64,000 bases of DNA. It comes from JBBDJB01 sp040880125. Its GTDB lineage: Bacteria > Planctomycetota > Planctomycetia > Pirellulales > JBBDJB01. Location: assembly GCA_040880125.1 (NCBI GenBank), contig JBBDJB010000043.1, positions 1 to 64,000 on the forward strand, written 5' to 3'. The position numbers and the translations under genes were made by a program. Below the pieces are notes generated by a model. It was not told the DNA's origin. It made no database searches and saw nothing but the letters and a program-made list of their open reading frames with translations. Within the stretch, counting starts at the first letter, position 1. The number at the start of each line of letters is the position of its first letter. Below are positions 43,070 through 50,963 of this stretch, one piece after another.

Positions 43070-44008
43070 ATGTCAGACGCCACCCCGCCGAAAGCGTCCC
43101 CGTCCTTGCGAGTCGCCGTCAGCGGGGCCAGCGGACTGGTCGGCACGGAACTGACCACGCAATTGCAGCAGGACGGACGCAAGGTTCTGCGGCTGGTGCG
43201 CGGCTCCGGCAGCAGCTCCCCGGGTGAGATCGCCTGGGACCCAGACGGCGGAACGATCGACGCTGCCGCGCTGGAGGGCCTGGATGCGGTCGTTCATCTG
43301 GCGGGCGAAAGCATCGCTCAGGGTCGCTGGACCGCCGCCAAGAAGGAGCGGATTCTGCGCAGCCGCGAGGACGGCACGCGCCTGATCAGCCAGGCCGTGG
43401 CCGGCCTCGATCGCCCGCCGCGCGTGTTGCTCTGCGCCTCGGCCGTGGGCTACTACGGAGACCGTGGCGAGACTCGACTCGATGAAGACTCCGCCAGCGG
43501 CGACGGCTTTCTGGCCGACGTCTGCCGCCGCTGGGAAGCCGCCGCCGATCCGGCACGGGAAAGAGGCATCCGCGTGGTACACGCGCGGTTGGGTGTCGTG
43601 CTGTCCGGCCGCGGCGGCGCACTGGCGAAGATGCTGCCCCCCTTCAAGTTCGGCCTGGGCGGAGTCATCGGCAGCGGCCGGCAGTACATGAGCTGGATCG
43701 CCCTGGAGGACGCCGCCTCGGCCATGCAGTTCTTGCTCACACGCGACCAGGTGCAGGGCCCGGTCAATCTCGTGGCGCCGACTCCCGTGACCAACCGCGA
43801 GTTCACCAAAACGCTGGGCCAGGTGCTGCACCGGCCGACGGTGCTGCCGATGCCCGCCTTCGCGGCGCGATTGGCCTTGGGCGAGATGGCCGACGAGCTG
43901 CTGTTGGTCAGCCAGCGAGTCGAGCCGGTCCGGCTGCAACAGGCCGGCTTCCGCTTCCGCTATGCCGGGGTTCAGCCGGCGTTGGTCGCCGCGGTCCGGC
44001 AATCTTAG
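43070..44008 (+). CDS. TIGR01777-family SDR (YfcH/SDR39U1-like)
   Basis: 312 residues. Extended SDR with NAD(P)-binding GASGLVG near residue 22, SAVGYYGDRGE (the Y of the catalytic region), and the C-terminal DUF1731 part (NLVAPTPVTNREFTKTLGQVLHRPTVLPMPAFAARLALGEMADELLL) that defines the TIGR01777 family. Function in bacteria is not settled; members are often near cell-envelope genes or in ubiquitous single copies. It is not obviously linked to neighbours. Confidence 0.92.
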   Translation: MSDATPPKASPSLRVAVSGASGLVGTELTTQLQQDGRKVLRLVRGSGSSSPGEIAWDPDGGTIDAAALEGLDAVVHLAGESIAQGRWTAAKKERILRSREDGTRLISQAVAGLDRPPRVLLCASAVGYYGDRGETRLDEDSASGDGFLADVCRRWEAAADPARERGIRVVHARLGVVLSGRGGALAKMLPPFKFGLGGVIGSGRQYMSWIALEDAASAMQFLLTRDQVQGPVNLVAPTPVTNREFTKTLGQVLHRPTVLPMPAFAARLALGEMADELLLVSQRVEPVRLQQAGFRFRYAGVQPALVAAVRQS

Positions 44009-44087
44009 GCGAAATCCTCCGCGCGATCCATTAGACTGGAAGCGCCGCAGGGAAATCGCATCGACCGCCAACGAAGGACCAGCAGCC

Positions 44088-45041
44088 ATGCCCGGCCTCA
44101 TATCGAATGTGCCGCGAAGGATCGCGAAGTTTGCCGCACTCGCGCTGTGCGGGCTCGGCTCGACCGGCCTTGCACAAGAGTCTGCCGACAAACTACCCAG
44201 CGGCGCCGGCCTGGCCGCAAAGTACACCGCCGATAAAGGAATCACACAGCACGCCGACGTGATCTTCGCCGAAAATTTCGAGCAGGGCGACTACCGCCAG
44301 AAGTGGGACGAGGTCCGCGCCGATCAACAGGACGTACTCTCGCTGGTGGACGAATCGTCCGGCGGCGCGCCGGTCGGCAGCCGTTCGCTGCGGGTCACCG
44401 CCACGCTCGACCGCAACTCCGGCGGCGGGCTCACCAAGTGGTTCGAGCCGGCCGATCCCGTGTTCATCCGCTTCTATGTCAAGTTCGACGAGAACTGCGA
44501 CTATGTGCATCACTTCTGCACGCTCCGCGCAAACAAGAGTCTGCAGGGCGGCGATCGCTGGAGCGGGTTTGGCGGGGCCGGAGAGCGCCCGCGGGGCGAC
44601 GAACGGTTCTCCACGGCGCTGGAGCCTTGGGGCAACTGGGGCCGCTGGACGCCGCCGGGTCGCTGGAACTTTTACAGCTACTGGCACACGATGCAGCCCA
44701 GCCCCGACGGCCGCCATTGGGGAAACGCCTTCCGGCCGGACGAGCAGCACGACATCCCCCGCGGCAAGTGGATCTGCGCGGAGTTCATGTTGCGGCACAA
44801 CACGCCCGGCGAGGACGACGGCCAGCAGGCGTACTGGATCGACGGCGAGCTAAAAGGACATTGGAACACCATCAACTGGCGGACCAGCCCCACATTGTGG
44901 GCGAACGCCCTCACGCTGGAGACGTACATTACCGATCGCTGGACGAAGCAGAAGAAGAATATCGTCACGTTCGATAACGTCGTTATCGCCCGGCGGTACA
45001 TCGGCCCGGCGGGAGCACCGGAGTCCGGCGCCACCGAGTGA
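44088..45041 (+). CDS. Secreted jelly-roll/lectin-like hypothetical protein
   Basis: 317 residues from the ATG at 44088 with AAGGA nine bases upstream. Signal peptide (FAALALCGLGSTGLAQ, about residue 30). The mature domain has VIFAENFEQGDYRQKW (the DDFE/ENF-type start of concanavalin-like domains), SRSLRVTATLDR, VFIRFYVKFDENCDYVHHFCTLRA and KGHWNTINWRTSPTLWANALTLETY. The fold suggests a polysaccharide-binding or lyase-like beta sandwich; no catalytic motif can be assigned. Probably monocistronic. Confidence 0.72.
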   Translation: MPGLISNVPRRIAKFAALALCGLGSTGLAQESADKLPSGAGLAAKYTADKGITQHADVIFAENFEQGDYRQKWDEVRADQQDVLSLVDESSGGAPVGSRSLRVTATLDRNSGGGLTKWFEPADPVFIRFYVKFDENCDYVHHFCTLRANKSLQGGDRWSGFGGAGERPRGDERFSTALEPWGNWGRWTPPGRWNFYSYWHTMQPSPDGRHWGNAFRPDEQHDIPRGKWICAEFMLRHNTPGEDDGQQAYWIDGELKGHWNTINWRTSPTLWANALTLETYITDRWTKQKKNIVTFDNVVIARRYIGPAGAPESGATE

Positions 45042-45055
45042 GCGATCTATCAATG

Positions 45056-45081
45056 GTGGCACGAAGATTCCAGTCTGTGCT
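45056..45081. repeat. Degenerate P1 palindrome
   Basis: GGTGGCACGAAGATTCC then AGTCTGTGC, upstream of the peroxiredoxin start. Confidence 0.7.
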
Positions 45082-45133
45082 ACAACAACTTTTCAGTTTC
45101 ACAACACACAAAAGCCACACGAGGAACTCAGCC

Positions 45134-45754
45134 ATGAGAACTGCTGCCCTAACCAGCCTGTGCCTGGCGCTTTTGCTGGGGATGTCCCAGGGCTTTGCCT
45201 CTGCCCAGGAAGCGGAATCGCAAGATGAGCAAACCGAGGAGGTCGACCTGAAAGTCGGCCAGCCGGCGCCGGAATTCGAGGTGACCGCCGACAGCGGCGA
45301 GCCTTGGAAGTCGAAGGAGCACTATGGCGAAAAGATCGTCGTGGTCTATTTCTACCCGGCGGCCATGACCGGCGGCTGCACGCGCCAGGCCTGCGCCTTT
45401 CGCGATGACATGGAGCAGCTCAAGGCTAAGGGCGTGGAAGTAGTCGGCGTGAGCGGTGACGAAGTCGCCGGGCTGAAGTTGTTCAAAATCGCGCACAACC
45501 TGAACTTCCCGCTGTTGGCCGACACGGAGGGTAAGGTCGCCAAGAAGTTCGGCGTCCCGCTGCGCGAAGGCGGTGAGATCACCCGCGAGATCAACGGCGA
45601 AGAGCACGTGCTCAAGCGCGGCGTGAGCGCGGCCCGGTGGACGTTCGTCATCGACAAGGACCAGAAGATCGCCTTGAAGAACACCGAGGTGAACGCAGCC
45701 GAGGACAGCAAGGCCGTGCTGGCCGCCGTGGAAAAACTGCAGCCGGCCCAGTAG
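45134..45754 (+). CDS. Secreted peroxiredoxin (BCP/AhpC-TSA type)
   Basis: 206 residues from the ATG at 45134; signal peptide ends at about residue 25 (GFASA). Domain 1: VGQPAPEFEVTADSGEPW, VVVYFYPAAMTGGCTRQACAFRD, with peroxidatic Cys in the first CTRQAC position and the second Cys five residues later as in atypical 2-Cys BCP. Then VEVVGVSGD and ARWTFVIDKDQKI. It reduces peroxides in the periplasm. It precedes a peptidase gene by 23 bp in the same direction. Confidence 0.92.
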   Translation: MRTAALTSLCLALLLGMSQGFASAQEAESQDEQTEEVDLKVGQPAPEFEVTADSGEPWKSKEHYGEKIVVVYFYPAAMTGGCTRQACAFRDDMEQLKAKGVEVVGVSGDEVAGLKLFKIAHNLNFPLLADTEGKVAKKFGVPLREGGEITREINGEEHVLKRGVSAARWTFVIDKDQKIALKNTEVNAAEDSKAVLAAVEKLQPAQ

Positions 45755-45777
45755 CGACACCCGTGCGCGAGATAGCA

Positions 45778-46965
45778 ATGAAGAGCGTGGCGGACGACTC
45801 GGCTGACCCGCCCTTGCAGGCCACGCTGCGTGCAGGGATCCCCGAAAGCAACGCCTCGCTGTATCACCGGCTGCGATTTAGTGTCGGCGATCCGGCGGCG
45901 CTGGTCGAGCTGCGCGGCGACGGCGTGGGCGAGGCGATCCTCATCCTGCGCGACATCGAGATGCAGCGGGCCCGTCAGTCCGCCCGGGTGGATCGGGTGG
46001 CCTGCCCGGCCGAGTTCTCTCCGGCCGAGGGGCTCTCGGGCGATCGCGAAACGGCCACTGCTCAGGCGGCCGCCGAGTGCCTGCGCCGCGCCGGCGTGAA
46101 GCGGGCCGTCGCCGATCGCACGCTGCCGCTCATCTATGCCGAGATGCTGCGCCAGGCTGGTATTGACGTGGTGTGTGATCTCTCGCTCGGCGTCGCCGAG
46201 CGCCGCAGCAAGGATGAGCAGGAGATCGCCTGGCTGCGCGAAGCCCAGGCAGTGACCGAAGCCGCCATGCAGATGGCCTGCGGACTGGTCGCTTCCGCGC
46301 AAGCCCGCGCCGACGGAGTGCTGATGCACGGAGGCGAGCCCTTGACCAGCGAGCGGGTTCGCGGCGAGATCGACGTGTTCCTCATGAAGCGCGGCTATCG
46401 CAATCCGCCGTCGATCGTGGCCGGCGGTCCTCAAGGAGCGGATTGCCACGACCGGGGCCACGGCGAGCTGCGCACCGGCACGCCGGTGATTATCGACATC
46501 TTCCCCTGCAATCTCGCCACGCGCTACAACGGCGACTGCACCCGCACGGTCGTGCATGGCGACGTGCCCGACGTAGTGGCCGCCATGCACCGCACGGTAT
46601 GCGAGGCGAAGCAGGCGGCCATTGCGGCGACTCGCGCGAGCGTCACCGGCGAAGCAGTGTACGCCGCCACGCTGACGGTCATCCAAGGTGCCGGTTACCA
46701 GTTCGGCCTGCCGCCGGAGGATTCCCCGGCCGAATATTGCGCGATGGTACACGGCACGGGACACGGCATCGGGCTGGACGTGCACGAGCCGCCGCTCTTG
46801 GACCGCGGCGGACCCGCGCTGGTCGCCGGCGACGTGCTGACTATCGAGCCAGGCTTATACAGCCGCGCCATCGGCGGCGTGCGCGTCGAGGACATGGTCC
46901 TGGTCACCGACCGCGGCTGCGAGAATTTTAATACGCTGCCTGAGGGGCTCGACTGGCGGGCGTGA
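45778..46965 (+). CDS. M24-family metallopeptidase (Xaa-Pro aminopeptidase-like)
   Basis: 395 residues from the ATG at 45778. The C-terminal pita-bread domain has the five ligands: IIDIFPCNLATRYNGDCTRT (two Asp), VHGTGHGIGLDVHE (His), LTIEPGLYS (Glu) and GGVRVEDMVLVTD (Glu). The N-terminal creatinase-like domain is shorter than usual and ends near 160. It removes N-terminal residues next to proline. It may be cotranscribed with the peroxiredoxin. The longer frame to 45637 overlaps that gene and is not needed. Confidence 0.9.
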   Translation: MKSVADDSADPPLQATLRAGIPESNASLYHRLRFSVGDPAALVELRGDGVGEAILILRDIEMQRARQSARVDRVACPAEFSPAEGLSGDRETATAQAAAECLRRAGVKRAVADRTLPLIYAEMLRQAGIDVVCDLSLGVAERRSKDEQEIAWLREAQAVTEAAMQMACGLVASAQARADGVLMHGGEPLTSERVRGEIDVFLMKRGYRNPPSIVAGGPQGADCHDRGHGELRTGTPVIIDIFPCNLATRYNGDCTRTVVHGDVPDVVAAMHRTVCEAKQAAIAATRASVTGEAVYAATLTVIQGAGYQFGLPPEDSPAEYCAMVHGTGHGIGLDVHEPPLLDRGGPALVAGDVLTIEPGLYSRAIGGVRVEDMVLVTDRGCENFNTLPEGLDWRA

Positions 46966-46980
46966 GCGCTGGTTCCATAA

Positions 46981-47171
46981 ACTCCCTCTCCCCTCCGGGG
47001 AGAGGGCTGGGGAGAGGGGGCTACTGCCTCCAAGTAAAACTTCACCCTTTGAAGTGGCGCCGCCATCAAACGGCACCGAAATCAACCTCAACACGGGCAA
47101 CAAGACCGCCGCCGATTCTCATACCCTGTTGTCGTACCCCCTCTCCCGGCCTCTCCCCGCAGGGGAGAGGA
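46981..47171. repeat. Two CCCTCTCCC/GGGAGAGGG hairpins (P6) in a convergent gap
   Basis: ACTCCCTCTCCCCTCCGGGG at 46981 on, followed by GAGAGGGCTGGGGAGAGGG, and CCCCTCTCCCGGCC then TCTCCCCGCAGGGGAGAGG near 47138-47171. No gene in 46966-47187. Confidence 0.65.
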
Positions 47172-47187
47172 GTTCAGTTAAGCCGCG

Positions 47188-47685
47188 TCATGCTTCTGGA
47201 GCGCGCCGCTCGTACACTTCAAAGCTCGTTGCGTAGCTGTTCCGCGCGTCGGACGCGTGCTCACTGCGCTCGACCAGCCGCCACTCGTCCGGCGGCGGAT
47301 CGTCGAACGTCACGTCCCCCTCGACGTCCGCATGCACGCGCGTGAGATAGATGCGGCCCGCCAGCGGCAGCGCTTCGCGGAACACCTCGGCGCCGCCGAT
47401 GACGAATACCTCGCCCCACGCGGCGGCGCGCTGGAGCGCAGTGGCCAGGTCGCCCACCACGTGTACGCCCTGGGACTGAAAGTCTTCTCGCCGCGTCAAG
47501 ACGAATGTTTCGCGGCCCGGCAGCGGCCGGCCGATCGACTCGTACGTGCGGCGGCCCATCACCAGCGCGTGCCCCATCGTGAGTCGCTTGAATCGTTTCA
47601 GGTCGCTCGATAGATGCCACGGGAGCTGGCCATCCCGCCCGATGACGCCGCTGTCCGCCACCGCCACGATCAACGACACGCTCAT
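47188..47685 (-). CDS. folA: Dihydrofolate reductase
   Basis: 165 residues. MSVSLIVAVADSGVIGRDGQLPWHLSSDLKRF carries the NADPH-contact and catalytic region (W and D of the active site), then GHALVMGRRTYESIGRPLPGR, VFVIGGAEVFREAL. Reduces dihydrofolate to tetrahydrofolate. It overlaps thyA by 4 nt, making the thyA-folA operon whose products regenerate folate after dTMP synthesis. Confidence 0.96.
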   Translation of the reverse strand: MSVSLIVAVADSGVIGRDGQLPWHLSSDLKRFKRLTMGHALVMGRRTYESIGRPLPGRETFVLTRREDFQSQGVHVVGDLATALQRAAAWGEVFVIGGAEVFREALPLAGRIYLTRVHADVEGDVTFDDPPPDEWRLVERSEHASDARNSYATSFEVYERRAPEA

Positions 47686-48476
47686 ACCGCCACCGGGGCC
47701 GGGATGCGGGGGTGCGGGTCGTAGCTGTCCAGCGTGAAATCTTCGTAGCGGAAGTCGAAGATCGATCGCACGTCGGCGTTCAGACGCATCTGCGGCAGCG
47801 GCCGCGGCTCGCGCGAGATCTGCTCGAGCGCTTGCGACTGATGATTATCGTACAGATGGGCGTCGCCCAGTGTGTGAATGAACTCGCCCGGCGCAAGATC
47901 GGTCACCTGGGCCATCATCATCGTCAGCAGGGCGTAGCTGGCGATGTTGAACGGCACGCCCAGGAACAGATCGGCGCTGCGCTGATAGAGCTGGCACGAC
48001 AGCCGCCCGTCGGCCACGTAAAACTGAAACAGCAAGTGGCACGGCGGCAGGGCCATTCGCGCCAGGTCGGCCACGTTCCAGGCACTGACGATCAGCCGCC
48101 GCGAATCGGGATTGGTGCGGATCGTCTCGACGACCTCGCGGATCTGATCGACGTGTCCGCCATCGGCGGTGGGCCAGTTGCGCCACTGGTAGCCGTAGAC
48201 CGGCCCCAGCTCGCCCCGCGCGTCGGCCCATTCGTCCCAGATGGTGACGCCGTGCTCGCGCAGGTAGGCGATGTTCGTCTCACCGCGGAGAAACCACAGC
48301 AGCTCGTGGAGGATCGACTTGAGGTGCAGCCGCTTGGTGGTGACCAGCGGAAAGCCAGCGGCCAGATCGAACCGCATCTGGTAGCCGAACACGCTCCGCG
48401 TGCCGGTGCCGGTGCGATCGGCCTTCGGCGTGCCATGCTCCAGCACGTGCCGCAACAGATCGAGATAAACTTGCAT
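47682..48476 (-). CDS. thyA: Thymidylate synthase (ThyA)
   Basis: 264 residues, the E. coli size. MQVYLDLLRHVLEHGTPKADRTGTGTRSVFGYQMRFDL, the LPPCHLLFQFYV block with catalytic Cys, and CQLYQRSADLFLGVPFNIASYALLTMMMAQ confirm it. Makes dTMP from dUMP using methylenetetrahydrofolate. First gene of the thyA-folA pair; promoter expected in the repeat-rich gap upstream (48477-49053). Confidence 0.98.
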   Translation of the reverse strand: MQVYLDLLRHVLEHGTPKADRTGTGTRSVFGYQMRFDLAAGFPLVTTKRLHLKSILHELLWFLRGETNIAYLREHGVTIWDEWADARGELGPVYGYQWRNWPTADGGHVDQIREVVETIRTNPDSRRLIVSAWNVADLARMALPPCHLLFQFYVADGRLSCQLYQRSADLFLGVPFNIASYALLTMMMAQVTDLAPGEFIHTLGDAHLYDNHQSQALEQISREPRPLPQMRLNADVRSIFDFRYEDFTLDSYDPHPRIPAPVAV

Positions 48477-48540
48477 CGGTCCGTGGCCTTTCGGCGTCTC
48501 TTTATACGCCCTCTCGCTTTTAGAGAGGGTTCCTTCACAC

Positions 48541-48985
48541 TCCCTCTCCCTCTGGGAGAGGGCCGGGGAGAGGGTCTTCTGCCTTCAGATTAAAACTCGC
48601 CGCTATGAACTCGTGCTGCTTCAAGCCATGCGCATACCCGCGTTCGCGCCGCATCGGCCGCTCAGCCTCACGCGCTTTTTATGTACCCCCTCTCCCTGCC
48701 CTCTCCCCGCAGGGGAGAGGGTTTCAGCATACTCCCTCTCCCTCTGGGAGAGGGCCGGGGAGAGGGTCTTCTGCCTTTTGATTAAAACTCGCCGCTATGA
48801 ACTCGTGCTGCTTCAAGCGATGCGCACACCCGCGTCCGCACCGCATCCGCCGCTCAGCCTCACGCGCTTTTTATGTACCCCCTCTCCCTACCCTCTCCCC
48901 GCAGGGGAGAGGGTTTCAGCATACTCCCTCTCCCTGTGGGAGAGGGCCGGGGAGAGGGTTTGGTGCCTTCAGATTGAACTCCGCG
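48541..48985. repeat. 192-bp tandem repeat (2.3 units) of P6 hairpin plus spacer
   Basis: Units begin at 48541, 48733 and 48925, each TCCCTCTCCCTCTGGGAGAG or close, giving an exact 192-bp period. Each unit has the P6 hairpin, then a conserved non-repeat part containing TGAACTCGTGCTGCTTCAAG and CCTCACGCGCTTTTTATGT, with a second P6 hairpin. The third unit stops after about 60 bp. 192 is a multiple of 3, so one strand shows a long open frame, but it is not gene-like. Confidence 0.85.
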
Positions 48986-49011
48986 GATCTCCCATCTCTT
49001 TGGGCGCTGAA

Positions 49012-49036
49012 GCACAGACAGGAATGTCTGTGCCAC
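49012..49036. repeat. Dispersed 24-bp palindrome, family P1 (inverted copy)
   Basis: GCACAGACA, GGAA, TGTCTGTGCC, just beyond the ADH stop. Confidence 0.8.
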
Positions 49037-49053
49037 GTCGCGGTTTCACCCCG

Positions 49054-50265
49054 TTAATACGCCGCCCGCAGAATCTCCAGCAGATCCTGCTCGCTGGCGC
49101 GCCGCGGATTGATGTCCATCAAGCGAGTAATTGTATGGGCTTTGGCCGCGAACGTCTCCAGTTGATCTTCCCGCGCGCCCAGCTCGCGCAGTTGGTGCGG
49201 AATGCCGATCTCCCGCCGCAGCGAGACAACCCGATCGACGGCCCGCCGGGCGGCGTCGGCCTCGCTGCGGCCGGCGGTCGACTCGCCCAGCAGTTCCGCC
49301 ACCCGGGCGAGCCGCGCGGTGCGCTGGGGCCGATTGAACTCCATCACGTACGGCAAGAGCAAGCCGTTGCCGGCCCCGTGCGAACAGTGTACCGCCGCCC
49401 CGAGCGGGTACTCGAGCGCGTGCACCAGCGCCACGCCGCAATTGGAAAACGCCATGCCGGCCAGCGTGGCGGCCAGGGCCATCCCTTCGCGCGCCTGCAT
49501 GTTGTCCGGCTCGCGGACCGCCGTGGCCAGGTGCTTACCAACCAGCGCGATCGCCTTTTCCGCCAGCGCGTCGCCCAGCGGATGCGCGCCGTAGTACGGC
49601 GGCTCGCTGTCGCTGGGCAGCTTCGGCACCAGCTCGGCGTTGTCGACGGCCGTGTACGCTTCGATGGCGTGCGTCAGCGCGTCGATGCCGCTGTCGGCGG
49701 TGACCTGCGCGGGACAGGTGCGCGTAAGTTCGGGATCGACGATCGCCGCGGCGGGCCGCAAGTGGTTGCTCAGCGTGCTGACCTTGATCTGGTTCACCTC
49801 GTCGCTCAGCACGGCCGATCCGGAAACTTCGCTGCCCGTGCCGGCGGTGGTCGGCACTGCGATCAGCGGCAACACCGGACCGGGCACGCGGTCGCTGCCG
49901 AAGTAGTCGCTCGGCTCGCCTCCATGGGCCAGCAACACCGCGGCGATCTTAGCCAGATCCAGATTGCTCCCCCCGCCGAGCCCCAAGACCCCATCGGGCG
50001 CGAAGCCCCGCGCGTCCTCCGCGCACTGCGTGGCCAGCGTAGTCGGCGGTTCCGCCTGACCACCGTCGAAGACGTGCAGCGCCACGCCGGCGGCGTTCAG
50101 CGGCACTGCGGCGGCCTCCAAGATGCCGGCGTCGGTGAGCCGCTTGTCCGTGACGATCAGCACGCGCGCGAGCCCCAACCGCCGGGCGATCTGCCCGGTC
50201 CGCTCGGCCACGCCCTGGCCGAACACGATCTCGCCGGCGGTGTGGAAGGTGAAGTAGCCGTTCAT
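49054..50265 (-). CDS. Iron-containing alcohol dehydrogenase
   Basis: 403 residues from the ATG at 50265 (MNGYFTFHTAGEIVFGQG). The 17-residue extension to 50316 runs into a P1 palindrome with a false MSVPP-type start, so it is rejected. NAD-binding site: ALGLGGGSNLDLAK, VPTTAGTGSEVS. Iron ligands: ALTHAIEAY region (first Asp/His) and VHALEYPLGAAVHCSHGAGNG (two His). It oxidises or reduces short alcohols/aldehydes with NAD(P). Probably monocistronic. Confidence 0.92.
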   Translation of the reverse strand: MNGYFTFHTAGEIVFGQGVAERTGQIARRLGLARVLIVTDKRLTDAGILEAAAVPLNAAGVALHVFDGGQAEPPTTLATQCAEDARGFAPDGVLGLGGGSNLDLAKIAAVLLAHGGEPSDYFGSDRVPGPVLPLIAVPTTAGTGSEVSGSAVLSDEVNQIKVSTLSNHLRPAAAIVDPELTRTCPAQVTADSGIDALTHAIEAYTAVDNAELVPKLPSDSEPPYYGAHPLGDALAEKAIALVGKHLATAVREPDNMQAREGMALAATLAGMAFSNCGVALVHALEYPLGAAVHCSHGAGNGLLLPYVMEFNRPQRTARLARVAELLGESTAGRSEADAARRAVDRVVSLRREIGIPHQLRELGAREDQLETFAAKAHTITRLMDINPRRASEQDLLEILRAAY

Positions 50266-50304
50266 GGCACAGCGCGTGTTGTTGAAAGAACTCAGCCGGC
50301 ACGG

Positions 50305-50328
50305 GGGCACCGACATTTCTGCCTGTGC
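50305..50328. repeat. Degenerate P1 palindrome
   Basis: GGGCACCGACATTTCTGCCTG followed by TGC, upstream of the ADH start. Confidence 0.65.
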
Positions 50329-50341
50329 GAATGCCTGGGAT

Positions 50342-50423
50342 CTGAAAAGGGGACTGGCTCGGTGCCTCGATGACGTTGTCCGTTATTGCCCGTGGTAACG
50401 CACCGTGCCCGTCCCCTTTTCAG
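50342..50423. repeat. REP-type hairpin with perfect 13-bp arms
   Basis: CTGAAAAGGGGAC at 50342-50354 and GTCCCCTTTTCAG at 50411-50423 are exact inverted repeats; inner GGCTCGGTGCC and GCACCGTGCC are also partly paired. Confidence 0.75.
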
Positions 50424-50470
50424 CGGCGCCCCTTCAGCGGAGCGCTTCGCGTGATCGCCTCAACAGGTCC

Positions 50471-50528
50471 GTCGAAAAAGGGGGGACAGGCACCTCGCTG
50501 CGCTCCGAGGTGAGTCCCCGTTTTCGAC
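50471..50528. repeat. REP-type hairpin, second copy near the first
   Basis: GTCGAAAAAGGGGGGAC and GTCCCCGTTTTCGAC flank CAGGCACCTCGC and GCTCCGAGGTG. Nearly identical to 55374-55430. Confidence 0.75.
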
Positions 50529-50533
50529 TCCGA

Positions 50534-50803
50534 TTACCGCCCCCCTTGCTTGGCCATCAGCTCCTCGACCAGCTTGGCGAGCAGCGCCGGGTTGTCCTGC
50601 TTTTGCAGATGCTCGATGCGGCTGGGCGGAACCTTCAGCTTCTCCAGCGCCGCGGTGATGTACTTCCACTGCTTGGCCCGGGCTTTCCCCTCGGCCAGGT
50701 ACAGATCGGTAACCAGTTCGCTCAGCCGCTGCAGCGAGATCGCCTCGCGGTTGTCGTAGTAGTTCTTGATAATCTTCTGCTGATGCTTGCTAAAATCCGC
50801 CAT
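50534..50803 (-). CDS. Conserved small hypothetical protein
   Basis: 89 residues from the ATG at 50803 (MADFSKHQQKIIKNYYDN). All alpha, charged: SLQRLSELVTDLYLAEGKARAKQWKYITAALEKLKVPPSRIEHLQKQDNPALLAKLVEELM. It resembles small planctomycete-type proteins of unknown function. It lies downstream of a strong terminator (50858-50895) and so has its own promoter or sits in a read-through position. No further clue. Confidence 0.7.
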   Translation of the reverse strand: MADFSKHQQKIIKNYYDNREAISLQRLSELVTDLYLAEGKARAKQWKYITAALEKLKVPPSRIEHLQKQDNPALLAKLVEELMAKQGGR

Positions 50804-50857
50804 CGGTGCGTTCCGTCCTTCACCAGGGGCCGTTGATCGGCGAGGGTGCCGCGACAA

Positions 50858-50895
50858 AGAAAAAGCCTGCGCCGCGGCTTGCTGCGGCACAGGCT
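50858..50895 (-). terminator. Rho-independent terminator of the STN/HAAS operon
   Basis: On the minus strand: AGCCTGTGCCGC, loop, GCGGCGCAGGCT, then TTTTTC. It is 70 bp after the stop of the 50964-52901 gene. Confidence 0.8.
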
Positions 50896-50963
50896 CCTAA
50901 CATAACGATTCTTCGGCCAGGCTTCACCGGTCCTTGAGGGAAGTTCCGCGGCATCCGGACGGT

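Noticed and set aside
43073..44245. Minus-strand open frame opposite the SDR gene
   Set aside because: The SDR on the plus strand has clear motifs; the antisense product is His/Arg/Gln-rich shadow.
45352..46785. Minus-strand open frame across peroxiredoxin and M24 peptidase
   Set aside because: Antisense to two well supported genes.
48541..48985. Possible CRISPR array
   Set aside because: The period is 192 bp with nearly identical units; no short repeats with unique spacers and no cas genes.
48613..50373. Plus-strand frame of 586 codons spanning the 192-bp tandem repeat and the ADH antisense
   Set aside because: The repeat has a period divisible by three, which keeps the frame open; no gene-like sequence.
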